From Gaiellales bacterium (GTDB taxonomy: Bacteria > Actinomycetota > Thermoleophilia > Gaiellales > JAICJC01), in the NCBI GenBank assembly GCA_036273515.1, contig DASUHM010000002.1:64748-128747 (forward strand): 64,000 bases of DNA, given 5' to 3'. Below are positions 57,597 to 64,000 of this stretch, in pieces (the stretch's first letter is position 1; the number at the start of each line of letters is the position of its first letter). Under the pieces are notes generated by a model. The model was given only the letters and a program-made list of their open reading frames with translations. It made no database searches and was not told the origin of the DNA. The position numbers were made by a program, and so were the translations under genes.

Positions 57597-57821
57597 TCAG
57601 CGGCCGCGGTCTGCGCCGGGCACGCTGTGGGATGCCGAGTCGGCCGCGACGACCGCGTCGATCTCCGTCCCGAGGTCGGCGGCCGCCTCGCGCAGGTGGT
57701 CGAGGATCTCCGCGTTCTCGCCGTCGTGGTCGCGCAGGGCGAGGATCTCGATGTACCCGACGATCACGGCGAGCGGCGTCCGCAGACGGTGCGCCAGGTC
57801 CGGCTGCTCCGTGTGACCCAT
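57597..57821 (-). CDS. Stand-alone histidine-kinase dimerisation-domain protein
   Basis: A 74-residue protein that is little more than a HisKA domain. AHRLRTPLAVIVGYIEIL at about 10-27 matches the H-box (usual HELRTPL), with the histidine kept at 11 and the following glutamate changed to arginine. A second helix (ENAEILDHLREAAADLGTEID) completes the hairpin. There is no sensor and no HATPase. Start ATG 57821 follows TAGTGT by 7 bases. Confidence 0.7.
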   Translation of the reverse strand: MGHTEQPDLAHRLRTPLAVIVGYIEILALRDHDGENAEILDHLREAAADLGTEIDAVVAADSASHSVPGADRGR

Positions 57822-57828
57822 GCCTCGA

Positions 57829-57834
57829 ACACTA
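57829..57834 (-). promoter_or_regulatory. -10 box of the HisKA-only gene
   Basis: TAGTGT (minus strand) ends 7 bases before ATG 57821, indicating a leaderless transcript. Confidence 0.45.
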
Positions 57835-57858
57835 CCGGGCGACATCCCATGCCCCGGA

Positions 57859-57874
57859 TCACCCGAACGGGTGA
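57859..57874. promoter_or_regulatory. Palindrome between two divergent small genes
   Basis: TCACCCG-AA-CGGGTGA has perfect 7-bp arms and lies in the 108-base gap between the HisKA-only gene and the gene at 57930. Two GGGGGCA repeats follow toward 57930. A shared operator is plausible. Confidence 0.45.
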
Positions 57875-57929
57875 GGGCACTACCCGAATCTGGGGGCAGA
57901 CTAATCGGGGGCACAACGGAGGAGGCATG

Positions 57930-58184
57930 ATGGCTGAGGCAGAGGACGACGTCCGGGCACTGGCGGGGCACATCGATCACGAGCTGGGGCATCGCGTGCA
58001 CTGGCGGCTGGCGGTTCCGGGGGGACGCCGGTATCTCGTGTTCGACGGCGACAGCTTCATCGGCGAAGCGGTCGGATACACGGGCGTCGAAGCGCTTCTG
58101 CGAGCGTGGGTGCGTGGGTTCGAGGCGGGACAGTTCCGCGCCGACCTGGACGAGTTCCTGGCGGAGCTGCTGCGCGAGTCATAG
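57930..58184 (+). CDS. Small protein of unknown function
   Basis: An 84-residue acidic protein with the pattern helix (DDVRALAGHIDHELG), three short strands (HWRLAVPGGRRYLVFDGDSFIGEAVGYTG region) and a helical end (LDEFLAELLRES). No family recognised. GGAGGAGG at 57918-57925 suits ATG 57930 better than ATG 57927. It is divergent from the HisKA-only gene across a shared palindrome. Confidence 0.7.
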   Translation: MAEAEDDVRALAGHIDHELGHRVHWRLAVPGGRRYLVFDGDSFIGEAVGYTGVEALLRAWVRGFEAGQFRADLDEFLAELLRES

Positions 58185-58224
58185 GCCCGCCGGGCCCACG
58201 CGTGGAGCGGCTCGCGGGCCGGTG

Positions 58225-58230
58225 TAGGAT
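58225..58230 (+). promoter_or_regulatory. -10 box of the Nudix-like gene
   Basis: TAGGAT ends 6 bases before GTG 58237. Confidence 0.45.
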
Positions 58231-58236
58231 CTGCCC

Positions 58237-58803
58237 GTGACCGAGCGCACAGAGCCGGATCCCTCGGCGGTGGTCGCGGCCGTCCGCGACCTCCTCGGGG
58301 TCGACCATCCCGCCATCATGGCGACGACCGTGTGCTCGATCGTCGAGCACGGCGGCGAGCTGCTGATGGTGCGGCAGCTGAACCGGGAGGGCGAGGAGCG
58401 CTGGAACTTCCCCACCGGGTGGATGGCGCCGATCGACGAGGACGGCCACGTCCAGCTGCCCGAGCACTCCGTGAACCGAAACCTGCTCATGGAGACGGGT
58501 TACGCGGCCTCGGACGCGCACCTGATCGGCGTGTCCGTCGTGCGCGAGCACGACCCCGACGGCCACCGGGTGGGCACCTCGTTGCGGCTCAACTACCTGT
58601 CGGCGCACCCGCGCCAGACGAGCTACGCCGTCACCGACTCCGACATCCTCGGCACGCCCGCGTGGTTCGCGCCCGCGGAGATCGAGGACCTGATCGGCCG
58701 CAAGGAGGTCAAGGGCGAGCTCACGGCAGCGGCGTTCCGCCACTGGCAGGCGTATCACAAGAGCGGCGCGCTCTCGGCCGACGTGGTCGACATCCCCAAC
58801 TGA
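58237..58803 (+). CDS. Nudix-fold protein with a degenerate Nudix box
   Basis: A 188-residue protein with the Nudix layout: VCSIVEHGGELLMVRQ, RWNFPTGWMAPI, then a box region ending SVNRNLLMETGY. Against GX5EX7REUXEEXGU it keeps the R and one late E but lacks the REx and first EE glutamates, so ordinary pyrophosphohydrolase activity is doubtful. The carboxy end (GTPAWFAPAEIEDLIGRKE) is a normal substrate-side helix. It might bind a nucleotide without cleaving it. Confidence 0.72.
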   Translation: MTERTEPDPSAVVAAVRDLLGVDHPAIMATTVCSIVEHGGELLMVRQLNREGEERWNFPTGWMAPIDEDGHVQLPEHSVNRNLLMETGYAASDAHLIGVSVVREHDPDGHRVGTSLRLNYLSAHPRQTSYAVTDSDILGTPAWFAPAEIEDLIGRKEVKGELTAAAFRHWQAYHKSGALSADVVDIPN

Positions 58804-58850
58804 ACGCCCGCACCTGTCCGCCGGGTCCGCTACCCTGCGCAGCGGACACC

Positions 58851-59993
58851 ATGGCAGGTCGTTTTCGACTGTTCATCGTTGGCGCGGCGATGACTGCCCT
58901 GATAGCGCCGGGAGCTGCGAACGCATTGACGTCGACTCCCGCGAGCTCCTGGCAGACCAACGGACGTGTGCGCGCGATTGCCGTCGCCGGCGGGAAGATC
59001 TTCATCGGCGGCGACTTCACCCGTGTCCGTGCGCCCGGGGCGAGCGGCGGCGGCGTCCTCAGGAACCACCTGGCTGCGCTCAGCCTCAAGACCGGCCGGG
59101 TCATGCCGTGGCATCCGCGCGCCAACGGCACCGTGACGGCGCTGCGGGCGAACGCGGCCGGAACGACGATCTACATCGGCGGCGGCTTCACCACGATCAA
59201 CGGCTTCTCGCGCGCCCACGTGGCCGCGGTGACGACGTCCGGATCGGCGCTGCGCAAGTGGCACGCGAACACGAACGGCACGGTGTACGCGATCGCCGTC
59301 AGCGCGAGCCGCGTTTACCTCGGCGGCAGCTTCACGGCCGTGAAGGGCGCGCGGCGGGTGCGCCTGGCCGCGATCGGGAACACCAGCTCGGCGCTGCTCG
59401 CACGGTGGCGTCCGAACGCGAACTCGACCGTCCGCGCTCTCACGATGTCGCCCGGCGGCAAGCGCGTCTTCGCCGGCGGCGACTTCAGCCGCGTAAACGG
59501 CTTCCTGCGCCCGCACCTGGCGGCGCTGTGGGTGGCCGGCGGCCTGAGCCGGTTCGCGGCGCGGCCGACCTGGCCCGTCTCGGCGCTGCGCACGGCGGGC
59601 CGGCAGCTGGTCGCGGGGGGCGGCGGCAACGGCGGCCACGTCGCGCTGTACTCGGCGGCGAACGGCGCCCGCAGGTGGCTCGCGCTCACCGACGGCGACG
59701 TCCAGGGCGTCGCGATCTCCGGGTCAAGCGTCATCGTCGGCGGCCACTTCAACAGCTTCTGCATCGGCGGCGAGGGCCATGGCGACCCGCTCCAGTGCAA
59801 CACCCCGCTGACGCGCCGCAAGCTGATGGCGCTGTCGCTCGGCGAGGGCGCCCCGACCGGATGGGATCCCGATGTGGTCGGCAGCCCGATCGGCGTCTCA
59901 GCTGTCGCCGCGGGCGGGGGTGGAGCCCAGGCCGGAGGCGCGTTCACGAAGGTGCACGGCGTGAACCAGCAGGGCTTTGTCCGGTTCCGCTGA
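58851..59993 (+). CDS. Secreted beta-propeller-like repeat protein
   Basis: A 380-residue exported protein with a signal peptide (residues 1-25, ending ANA). It contains at least six repeats built on an IGGDF motif: KIFIGGDFTRV, IYIGGGFTTING, VYLGGSFTAVKG, VFAGGDFSRVNG, VIVGGHFNSF and AQAGGAFTKVHG, each followed by an AALxxxSG or similar turn. This is the pattern of delta-60/Kelch-type propellers found in extracellular proteins. Function unknown. Confidence 0.75.
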   Translation: MAGRFRLFIVGAAMTALIAPGAANALTSTPASSWQTNGRVRAIAVAGGKIFIGGDFTRVRAPGASGGGVLRNHLAALSLKTGRVMPWHPRANGTVTALRANAAGTTIYIGGGFTTINGFSRAHVAAVTTSGSALRKWHANTNGTVYAIAVSASRVYLGGSFTAVKGARRVRLAAIGNTSSALLARWRPNANSTVRALTMSPGGKRVFAGGDFSRVNGFLRPHLAALWVAGGLSRFAARPTWPVSALRTAGRQLVAGGGGNGGHVALYSAANGARRWLALTDGDVQGVAISGSSVIVGGHFNSFCIGGEGHGDPLQCNTPLTRRKLMALSLGEGAPTGWDPDVVGSPIGVSAVAAGGGGAQAGGAFTKVHGVNQQGFVRFR

Positions 59994-60122
59994 CGCGGTC
60001 GCGCGCGCGAGCTGTTCGGGTCGTGTGAGGTTTTCGTATGGGCCGTTGACGCGGAGACGGCCCCCGCGCTACTGAGAGAGCAGCACCGGCGGGCACCCGC
60101 CCGCCTCGACGAGGGAGACCAG

Positions 60123-60323
60123 ATGCAGAAGGGCTCAGCGCAGACCGGCAGCACCGCCCCCGGCAAGGTCGGCGACATCCAGTTCGCCGGCAATCGCACG
60201 GGCAAGATCGACTGGCGCAGCCGGCCGGCGTCGGCGCTCGGCCACGACGCCGCGGTCAAGCGGCGCCGGATCGAGCGGCGCATCGAGCGCGGCCTCCTGC
60301 TCGACGGGCTCCGGGAGGGGTAG
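60123..60323 (+). CDS. Small basic protein of unknown function
   Basis: A 66-residue protein with a Gly/Ser/Thr-rich start (about 1-30) and a basic helical end (KRRRIERRIERGLLLDGLR). Third positions are nearly all G or C, and GAGGGAGA lies 5 bases before ATG 60123, supporting a real gene. No family recognised; nucleic-acid binding would fit the charge. The 129 bases upstream hold no other gene. Confidence 0.65.
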   Translation: MQKGSAQTGSTAPGKVGDIQFAGNRTGKIDWRSRPASALGHDAAVKRRRIERRIERGLLLDGLREG

Positions 60324-60328
60324 CCTCC

Positions 60329-60362
60329 AGGCGCCGCGGAAGCCCCTAGGCGCCGCGGAAGC
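60329..60362. repeat. 15-bp tandem direct repeat at the end of the hydratase gene
   Basis: AGGCGCCGCGGAAGC occurs at 60329-60343 and 60348-60362, 4 bases apart; the second copy contains the last codons and stop of the enoyl-CoA hydratase gene. Confidence 0.6.
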
Positions 60363-61110
60363 GCGGCGCCCGCTTCTCGCGAAACGCGGCCACGCCCTCG
60401 GCGAAGTCGGCCGTGCCCGCAGCCGCGGTCTGCAGCGAGGCCTCCAGCTCGAGCTGCTCGGCGAGCGTGTTCGCCGGCGCCCGGTCGAACAGCTGCTTGT
60501 GCAGCGCGATCGCCGCAGTCGGCAGCGCCGCCAGCTCGTCCGCCAGGGCGTCCGACCGTCCGGGCAGATCGCCGGGCTCCACCACCTCGGACACGAGGCC
60601 AGACGCGAGCGCGTCGTCGGCCGAGAGCCGGCGTCCCGACGCCATCCATTCGAGCGCCCGCGCGGGGCCGAGGATGCGGCTCAGGAAGTACGTCGCGCCC
60701 GAGTCGGGCACGAGCCCGATGCGCACGAAGGCCGGCACGAAGACCGCCGAGCGGGCGCAGATGCGCACGTCGCAGGCTGAGGCGAGGGCCAGCCCCGCGC
60801 CGGCGGCGGCGCCGTTGACCGCGGCGATCACCGGCTTTCGGAGCGCTCGCAGCGCGAGGATGTTCGGGTGGAAGCGGCCGCGCAGCAGCGCGCCCACCGC
60901 CTCGGGCGACGTGAGCGCCGCGACGTCCTGGCCGACGCAGAACCCGCGGCCCGCGCCCGTGATGACGACCGCTCGCACGGCGTCGTCGCCGGCCTCGGCG
61001 AGCGCCGCCCGCAGGCCGTCGTGCATCGCCTCGTCGAAGGCGTTCAGCACGTCTGGCCGGTTCAGCGTGATGGTGAGCACCGCCCCGCGGCGGGCGACCT
61101 CGACCTCCAC
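60346..61110 (-). CDS. Enoyl-CoA hydratase/isomerase
   Basis: A 254-residue crotonase-fold enzyme, possibly PaaG-like. The CoA and oxyanion-hole segments are GAGRGFCVGQDV near residues 54-65 and AAVNGAAAGAGLALASACD near 94-112; ATYFLSRILGPARALEW follows. In the catalytic glutamate region it reads VRIGLVPDSG, with Asp in place of the second glutamate, as in PaaG-type isomerases. GTG 61110 begins the fold, 5 bases after the ankyrin gene. Confidence 0.88.
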   Translation of the reverse strand: MEVEVARRGAVLTITLNRPDVLNAFDEAMHDGLRAALAEAGDDAVRAVVITGAGRGFCVGQDVAALTSPEAVGALLRGRFHPNILALRALRKPVIAAVNGAAAGAGLALASACDVRICARSAVFVPAFVRIGLVPDSGATYFLSRILGPARALEWMASGRRLSADDALASGLVSEVVEPGDLPGRSDALADELAALPTAAIALHKQLFDRAPANTLAEQLELEASLQTAAAGTADFAEGVAAFREKRAPRFRGA

Positions 61111-61115
61111 CGGAC

Positions 61116-61781
61116 CTAGCCGCCGAGCAGCGCGCGGATGCCGTCGCCGGCCGGCGCGAGGTCGATGGGCCGGCGGCCGTCGTCGGCGCGGAAGTCGGGG
61201 GTGGCGCCATGGTCGAGCAGCAGCCGCCCCGTCACCTGATCGCCCCGCGCCGCCGCCGAGTGCAGCGGCGCGAAGCCGCCCTGCTGGCGGGCGTCCGGAT
61301 CGGCGCCGCGCTCGAGCAGGAGCGCCACGATGGCGGCGTGCCCGCCGGCCGCGGCGGAGTGCAGCGGCTGCACCCGGGTCGGGTTGCCCGCCTGTGCGTC
61401 CACCGGAGCGCCGTGCTCGAGCAGCACGGCAGCCACCTCGAGCTGGCCGAAGAACGCGGCCAGGTGAAGCGCAGTGAAGCCATCGGGCGCCTCGGCCCGG
61501 ACGGCGGCCGGATCGGCGCGCACGACCTCGGCGACCCGCCCGGCGCGGCCCAGCGCGGCAGCCTCGAACATGTCGAGCTCGGACACGGCATCGGCGAGCC
61601 GCTCGGCGATCCAGGCGTGGCCGTGGTAGCGCGCGCGCAGGATGGCGGAGATCCCGTCCGGGCCGCGGGCGGAGGCCAGGTCGGGGCTCTCGCCGATGAG
61701 CCGCTCCACACCCGCCGCGTCGCCGGCCTCGGCCGCCTCGATCATCTGCCGCGCGTCCGCCGCGGCTGTCCCCTCCCCCAC
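61116..61781 (-). CDS. Ankyrin-repeat protein
   Basis: A protein of about 221 residues made of ankyrin repeats; GFTALHLAAFFGQLEVAAVLLEHGAPVDA, TRVQPLHSAAAGGHAAIVALLLERGADPDA and GGFAPLHSAAARGDQVTGRLLLDHGA are the clearest three of about five. It has no signal peptide, so it is probably a cytosolic binding protein. GTG 61781 follows GAGGGGG at about 9 bases; ATG 61742 is another possible start. Confidence 0.83.
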   Translation of the reverse strand: MGEGTAAADARQMIEAAEAGDAAGVERLIGESPDLASARGPDGISAILRARYHGHAWIAERLADAVSELDMFEAAALGRAGRVAEVVRADPAAVRAEAPDGFTALHLAAFFGQLEVAAVLLEHGAPVDAQAGNPTRVQPLHSAAAGGHAAIVALLLERGADPDARQQGGFAPLHSAAARGDQVTGRLLLDHGATPDFRADDGRRPIDLAPAGDGIRALLGG

Positions 61782-61818
61782 CTGCCCACCCCCTCGTCGT
61801 GTGCGGGCGAAGGTAGTT

Positions 61819-61855
61819 GATGGCGGGCGCCCGCGCAAGGAGGACGCCCGCCATC
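61819..61855 (-). terminator. Hairpin after the DoxX gene
   Basis: GATGGCGGGCG (61819-61829) and CGCCCGCCATC (61845-61855) form a perfect 11-bp stem with a 15-base loop, 20 bases after the DoxX stop. Confidence 0.6.
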
Positions 61856-61875
61856 AGGAGGCGCGCCGCCGGTCG

Positions 61876-62394
61876 TTAGGACGCAGGATGGCCGCTGAGC
61901 ATGGAGTGCTCACGACCGAGCGTGGTCGTCGCGACCGAGATGACCGCGGCGACGACGATCACGATCGGCGCCCACCACGCGCCGGAGAGCGAGCCGGCGA
62001 TGCCCAAGGCGTTGTCGAGCGAGTCCGTGCCCGGCCCGATCGCCGAGACGCCGGTGGCGATTGCGATGACCATGAGGTTGTACTCGTAGCCGCCGGCGGT
62101 GACGAAGAAGCCCTTCGGCCAGTGGACGGTGATGATCGCGTTCAGCATCACGACGACGAGGGCGATCGCGGCGAACGGCGTCAGCAGGCCGAGCGCGAAA
62201 AGCAGGCCGCCGAAGAACTCGGCCGCGCCGGCGAGCAGCGCCATCGTCGTGGGCCAGCGGAAGCCGAGCTTCGTGAACATGCCCGTGGTCCCGGCCCGGC
62301 CCGGGCCCTCGAACCAGCCGAAGAGCTTCTGCGAGCCGTGCGCCGCCAGGGTCAGGCCCATGACGACCCTGAGAATGAGTAGTCCGAGAGTCAC
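61876..62394 (-). CDS. DoxX-family membrane protein
   Basis: A 172-residue, four-helix membrane protein. LILRVVMGLTLAAHGSQKLFGWFEG at the amino end and LAGAAEFFGGLLFALGLLTPFAAIALVVVM mark the DoxX family, linked in other bacteria to sulfur-compound oxidation or redox stress. GGAGG precedes GTG 62394 at about 8 bases. Confidence 0.9.
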   Translation of the reverse strand: MTLGLLILRVVMGLTLAAHGSQKLFGWFEGPGRAGTTGMFTKLGFRWPTTMALLAGAAEFFGGLLFALGLLTPFAAIALVVVMLNAIITVHWPKGFFVTAGGYEYNLMVIAIATGVSAIGPGTDSLDNALGIAGSLSGAWWAPIVIVVAAVISVATTTLGREHSMLSGHPAS

Positions 62395-62431
62395 GTTGCA
62401 AATCCTCCAGACAATTTGCTTGCGCCCTCAT

Positions 62432-62959
62432 CTATTCCCCGGAGGGAACGGGGCTAACCAGTAGCCCCGACACCAGCGCGTCGGCGCGGGCGTTCTCCGC
62501 GGCGGGCACCCAGCGGTACGTGACGCCGCCGAGCTCGTCCGCCGCCGCCCGGGCGCGATCGCGCAGGGCGGCCAGGGCGGGGTTTCGCAGCGGCCGCTCG
62601 GCGGCCAGGTGGCGGACGACGAGGCGCGAGTCGGTGCGCACCTCGACCCGCTCGAGACCGAGCCGGGACGCCGCGGCGAGGCCCTCGGCGACGGCCCGGT
62701 ACTCGGCCGTCCCGACCGTTGCGACGCCGATCTCCGCCGCGAAGGCCGCGACCTCGCGCCCTTCAGGATCGTCGATCACGTAGGCATACGCGGCGGGACC
62801 GGGGTTGCCGCGGGAGCCGCCGTCGCACCAGACCACCGCCCAGCCCGGCGGCGCCGCGCCGGAGCGCTCGGCCGCCTCGGCGCCGCGCGAGCGCCGTGCC
62901 AGCCGGCGGCGCTCGGCATCCTTCATCGTCTTGCCGGCCTTGCGGACGCCCTTCGTCAC
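62432..62959 (-). CDS. RNase HI-family ribonuclease
   Basis: A 175-residue protein with a basic leader of about 38 residues and an RNase H fold. The catalytic residues are D46 in CDGGSRGNPG, the glutamate in GTAEYRAVAEGL, the aspartate in RTDSRLVV and the last aspartate in ENARADALV. It resembles the short reverse-transcriptase-like RNase HI proteins that remove RNA from RNA-DNA hybrids. GTG 62959 overlaps the Nudix stop. Confidence 0.9.
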   Translation of the reverse strand: MTKGVRKAGKTMKDAERRRLARRSRGAEAAERSGAAPPGWAVVWCDGGSRGNPGPAAYAYVIDDPEGREVAAFAAEIGVATVGTAEYRAVAEGLAAASRLGLERVEVRTDSRLVVRHLAAERPLRNPALAALRDRARAAADELGGVTYRWVPAAENARADALVSGLLVSPVPSGE

Positions 62960-63408
62960 GCCGGCGGCGACGGGCGCTCGTCGGTGACGAGGTGCTGCAC
63001 CGGCCGCGTGAACCCGTCGCGGAGGTCGGCGGCGACTGCCTGGGCAACGTCGGGCGGCAGGAACGGCCCCGGCGTGGCGTCCGGCGGGTGCCACTCGTGG
63101 TGTCGCAGGTCGACCGGCGCACCGGGGAGCGTCTCCCCCGCCTCGGCCAGGAAGTACAGGATCAGCTCGTGGCGGTAGTCGCCGGACTCGACGAACAGGT
63201 TCTCGCTGATGTAGAGGAGCCGCTGCACGCGGATGACGAGCGACGCCTCCTCGATCAGCTCCCGCCGCACCGCCTCCTCGGCCGTCTCGCCGGCCTCGAC
63301 GCCGCCGCCGGGAAGCCAGTAGAACGGCGCCCGGTCGAAGTGGTGGGTGCGGTCGAAGAGCACGCGGCCCTCGCCGTCGGGGATCACGGCCCGCGCCCGC
63401 ACCGACAT
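62956..63408 (-). CDS. Nudix hydrolase
   Basis: A 150-residue Nudix protein with an intact box: GGVEAGETAEEAVRREL followed by IEEASL, keeping the REUXEE metal glutamates though the final glycine position is Ala/Ser. WLPGG precedes it. Substrate unknown. ATG 63408 gives the family-typical start; TTG 63444 is also in frame and would overlap uvrA by 11 bases. Confidence 0.88.
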   Translation of the reverse strand: MSVRARAVIPDGEGRVLFDRTHHFDRAPFYWLPGGGVEAGETAEEAVRRELIEEASLVIRVQRLLYISENLFVESGDYRHELILYFLAEAGETLPGAPVDLRHHEWHPPDATPGPFLPPDVAQAVAADLRDGFTRPVQHLVTDERPSPPA

Positions 63409-63433
63409 CACCGGGACGGCCGCGGGCCGCGGC

Positions 63434-64000
63434 TCAACCGACAAGCGCTTGCTCCGCCTCGTAGACCGGCAGCACCCGGCGCAGGAACTCGCCCGTGTGA
63501 CTGCCCGGCGTCTCGGCGACCTCCTCGGGCGTGCCCTGCGCGACCACCTGGCCGCCGGCGTCGCCGCCCTCCGGCCCGAGGTCGAGCACCCAGTCGGCCT
63601 GCTTGATCACGTCGAGGTTGTGCTCGATCACGAGCACGGTGTTGCCCGCGTCGACGAGCCGCTGCAGCACCTCGAGCAGCTTCTCGATGTCGTACGTGTG
63701 CAGGCCCGTCGTGGGCTCGTCCAGGATGTAGAGCGTGCGCCCGGTGGCGACCTTGCTGAGCTCGGTCGCCAGCTTGACCCGCTGCGCCTCGCCGCCGGAG
63801 AGCGTCGTCGCCGGCTGGCCCAGCCGCATGTAGTCGAGGCCAACGTCGTGCAGCGTCTGCAGGCGCCGGCGCAGCTTCGGGATCTTGGCGAAGAACTCGA
63901 GCGCCTCCTCGACCGACATGTCGAGCACGTCGGCGATCGACTTGCCCTTGAACTTCACCTCGAGCGTCTCGCGGTTGTAGCGTCGGCCGCGGCAGGCCTC
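63434..64000 (-). CDS. uvrA: UvrA, excinuclease ABC subunit A (3' part)
   Basis: This is the end of UvrA, which finds bulky lesions for nucleotide-excision repair. The frame is open to the last base of the window, so about 189 codons of a ~950-residue protein are visible. It begins after the last zinc-finger region (EACRGRRYN), then shows the ABC signature [15 protein letters not shown], Walker [13 protein letters not shown], and the switch histidine in [14 protein letters not shown]. Confidence 0.97.
   Translation of the reverse strand, partial: EACRGRRYNRETLEVKFKGKSIADVLDMSVEEALEFFAKIPKLRRRLQTLHDVGLDYMRLGQPATTLSGGEAQRVKLATELSKVATGRTLYILDEPTTGLHTYDIEKLLEVLQRLVDAGNTVLVIEHNLDVIKQADWVLDLGPEGGDAGGQVVAQGTPEEVAETPGSHTGEFLRRVLPVYEAEQALVG

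Noticed and set aside
1-64000. CRISPR arrays, transposases, integrases, phage genes or a biosynthetic cluster
   Set aside because: I saw no regularly spaced direct repeats of CRISPR type and no protein with the motifs of these systems.

Overview
The window is high-GC bacterial chromosome with very strong G/C preference at third codon positions and dense genes on both strands. Gene content (rimI-tsaB-tsaE-tsaD, an ECF42-type sigma factor with its DGPF partner, FmdB, Rex, GCS2-type ligase, proton pyrophosphatase) and many start codons lying 6-9 bases after a TANNNT box without a Shine-Dalgarno sequence suggest a deep-branching member of the Actinomycetota, for example Thermoleophilia. That placement is inference. 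I see no CRISPR array, transposase, phage module or large biosynthetic cluster; this is mostly housekeeping and accessory chromosome.

Region by region. 1-5.2 kb: the end of glmS, a secreted GH18/Fn3 protein, an FMN reductase, an SDR, an AraC regulator and a VOC protein. 5.3-6.9 kb: a hipBA kinase/antitoxin pair of lower GC with a clear palindromic operator, next to tRNA-Val(GAC). 7.3-12.5 kb: the PcrA helicase and two secreted proteins. 12.6-18 kb: a HAD-fold protein lacking its catalytic aspartates, thrB-thrC behind two TrkA-type potassium regulators, and hom divergently. 18-27 kb: an MFS exporter, two paralogous APC permeases fused to universal-stress-protein domains, the ECF42/DGPF pair and a membrane pyrophosphatase. 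27-31 kb: a GCS2 ligase / MTA phosphorylase operon and a hydrolase. 30.6-34.5 kb: a PAS/GAF histidine kinase, a glycosyltransferase and Rex. 34.5-38.2 kb: a compact run with glutaredoxin-like protein, tsaD, rimI, tsaB, tsaE, uracil-DNA glycosylase and FmdB. 38.3-40.6 kb: divergent DUF2520-panC-panB. 40.6-48.8 kb: VOC, glutamate decarboxylase, membrane proteins, a NarL-type two-component system and a P-loop kinase. 48.3-58.2 kb: small regulators, cupins, VOC, M24 peptidase, ZIP transporter, hydrolases, a sulfotransferase-like protein and an orphan histidine-kinase dimerisation domain. 58.2-64 kb: a Nudix-like protein, a secreted repeat protein, enoyl-CoA hydratase, ankyrin protein, DoxX, RNase HI, Nudix and the 3' end of uvrA.

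The least explained material is non-coding. Two related 181-200 bp elements with terminal inverted repeats (16480-16679 and 32384-32564) share 43 of 47 bases in their core and look like a MITE-type family. A second intergenic repeat, GGGGTCNGACCCC, occurs three times (13370, 13420, 33846). Several regulatory sites are readable: the hipBA operator, a MarR-type operator at 48821, a DtxR/IdeR-like box before the ZIP gene and a back-to-back promoter at 38227-38246.

Starts were chosen from family alignment, overlap with the upstream gene, and the -10-box spacing rule; alternatives are given where it matters. All functions are inferred by reading motifs; no database search was run.
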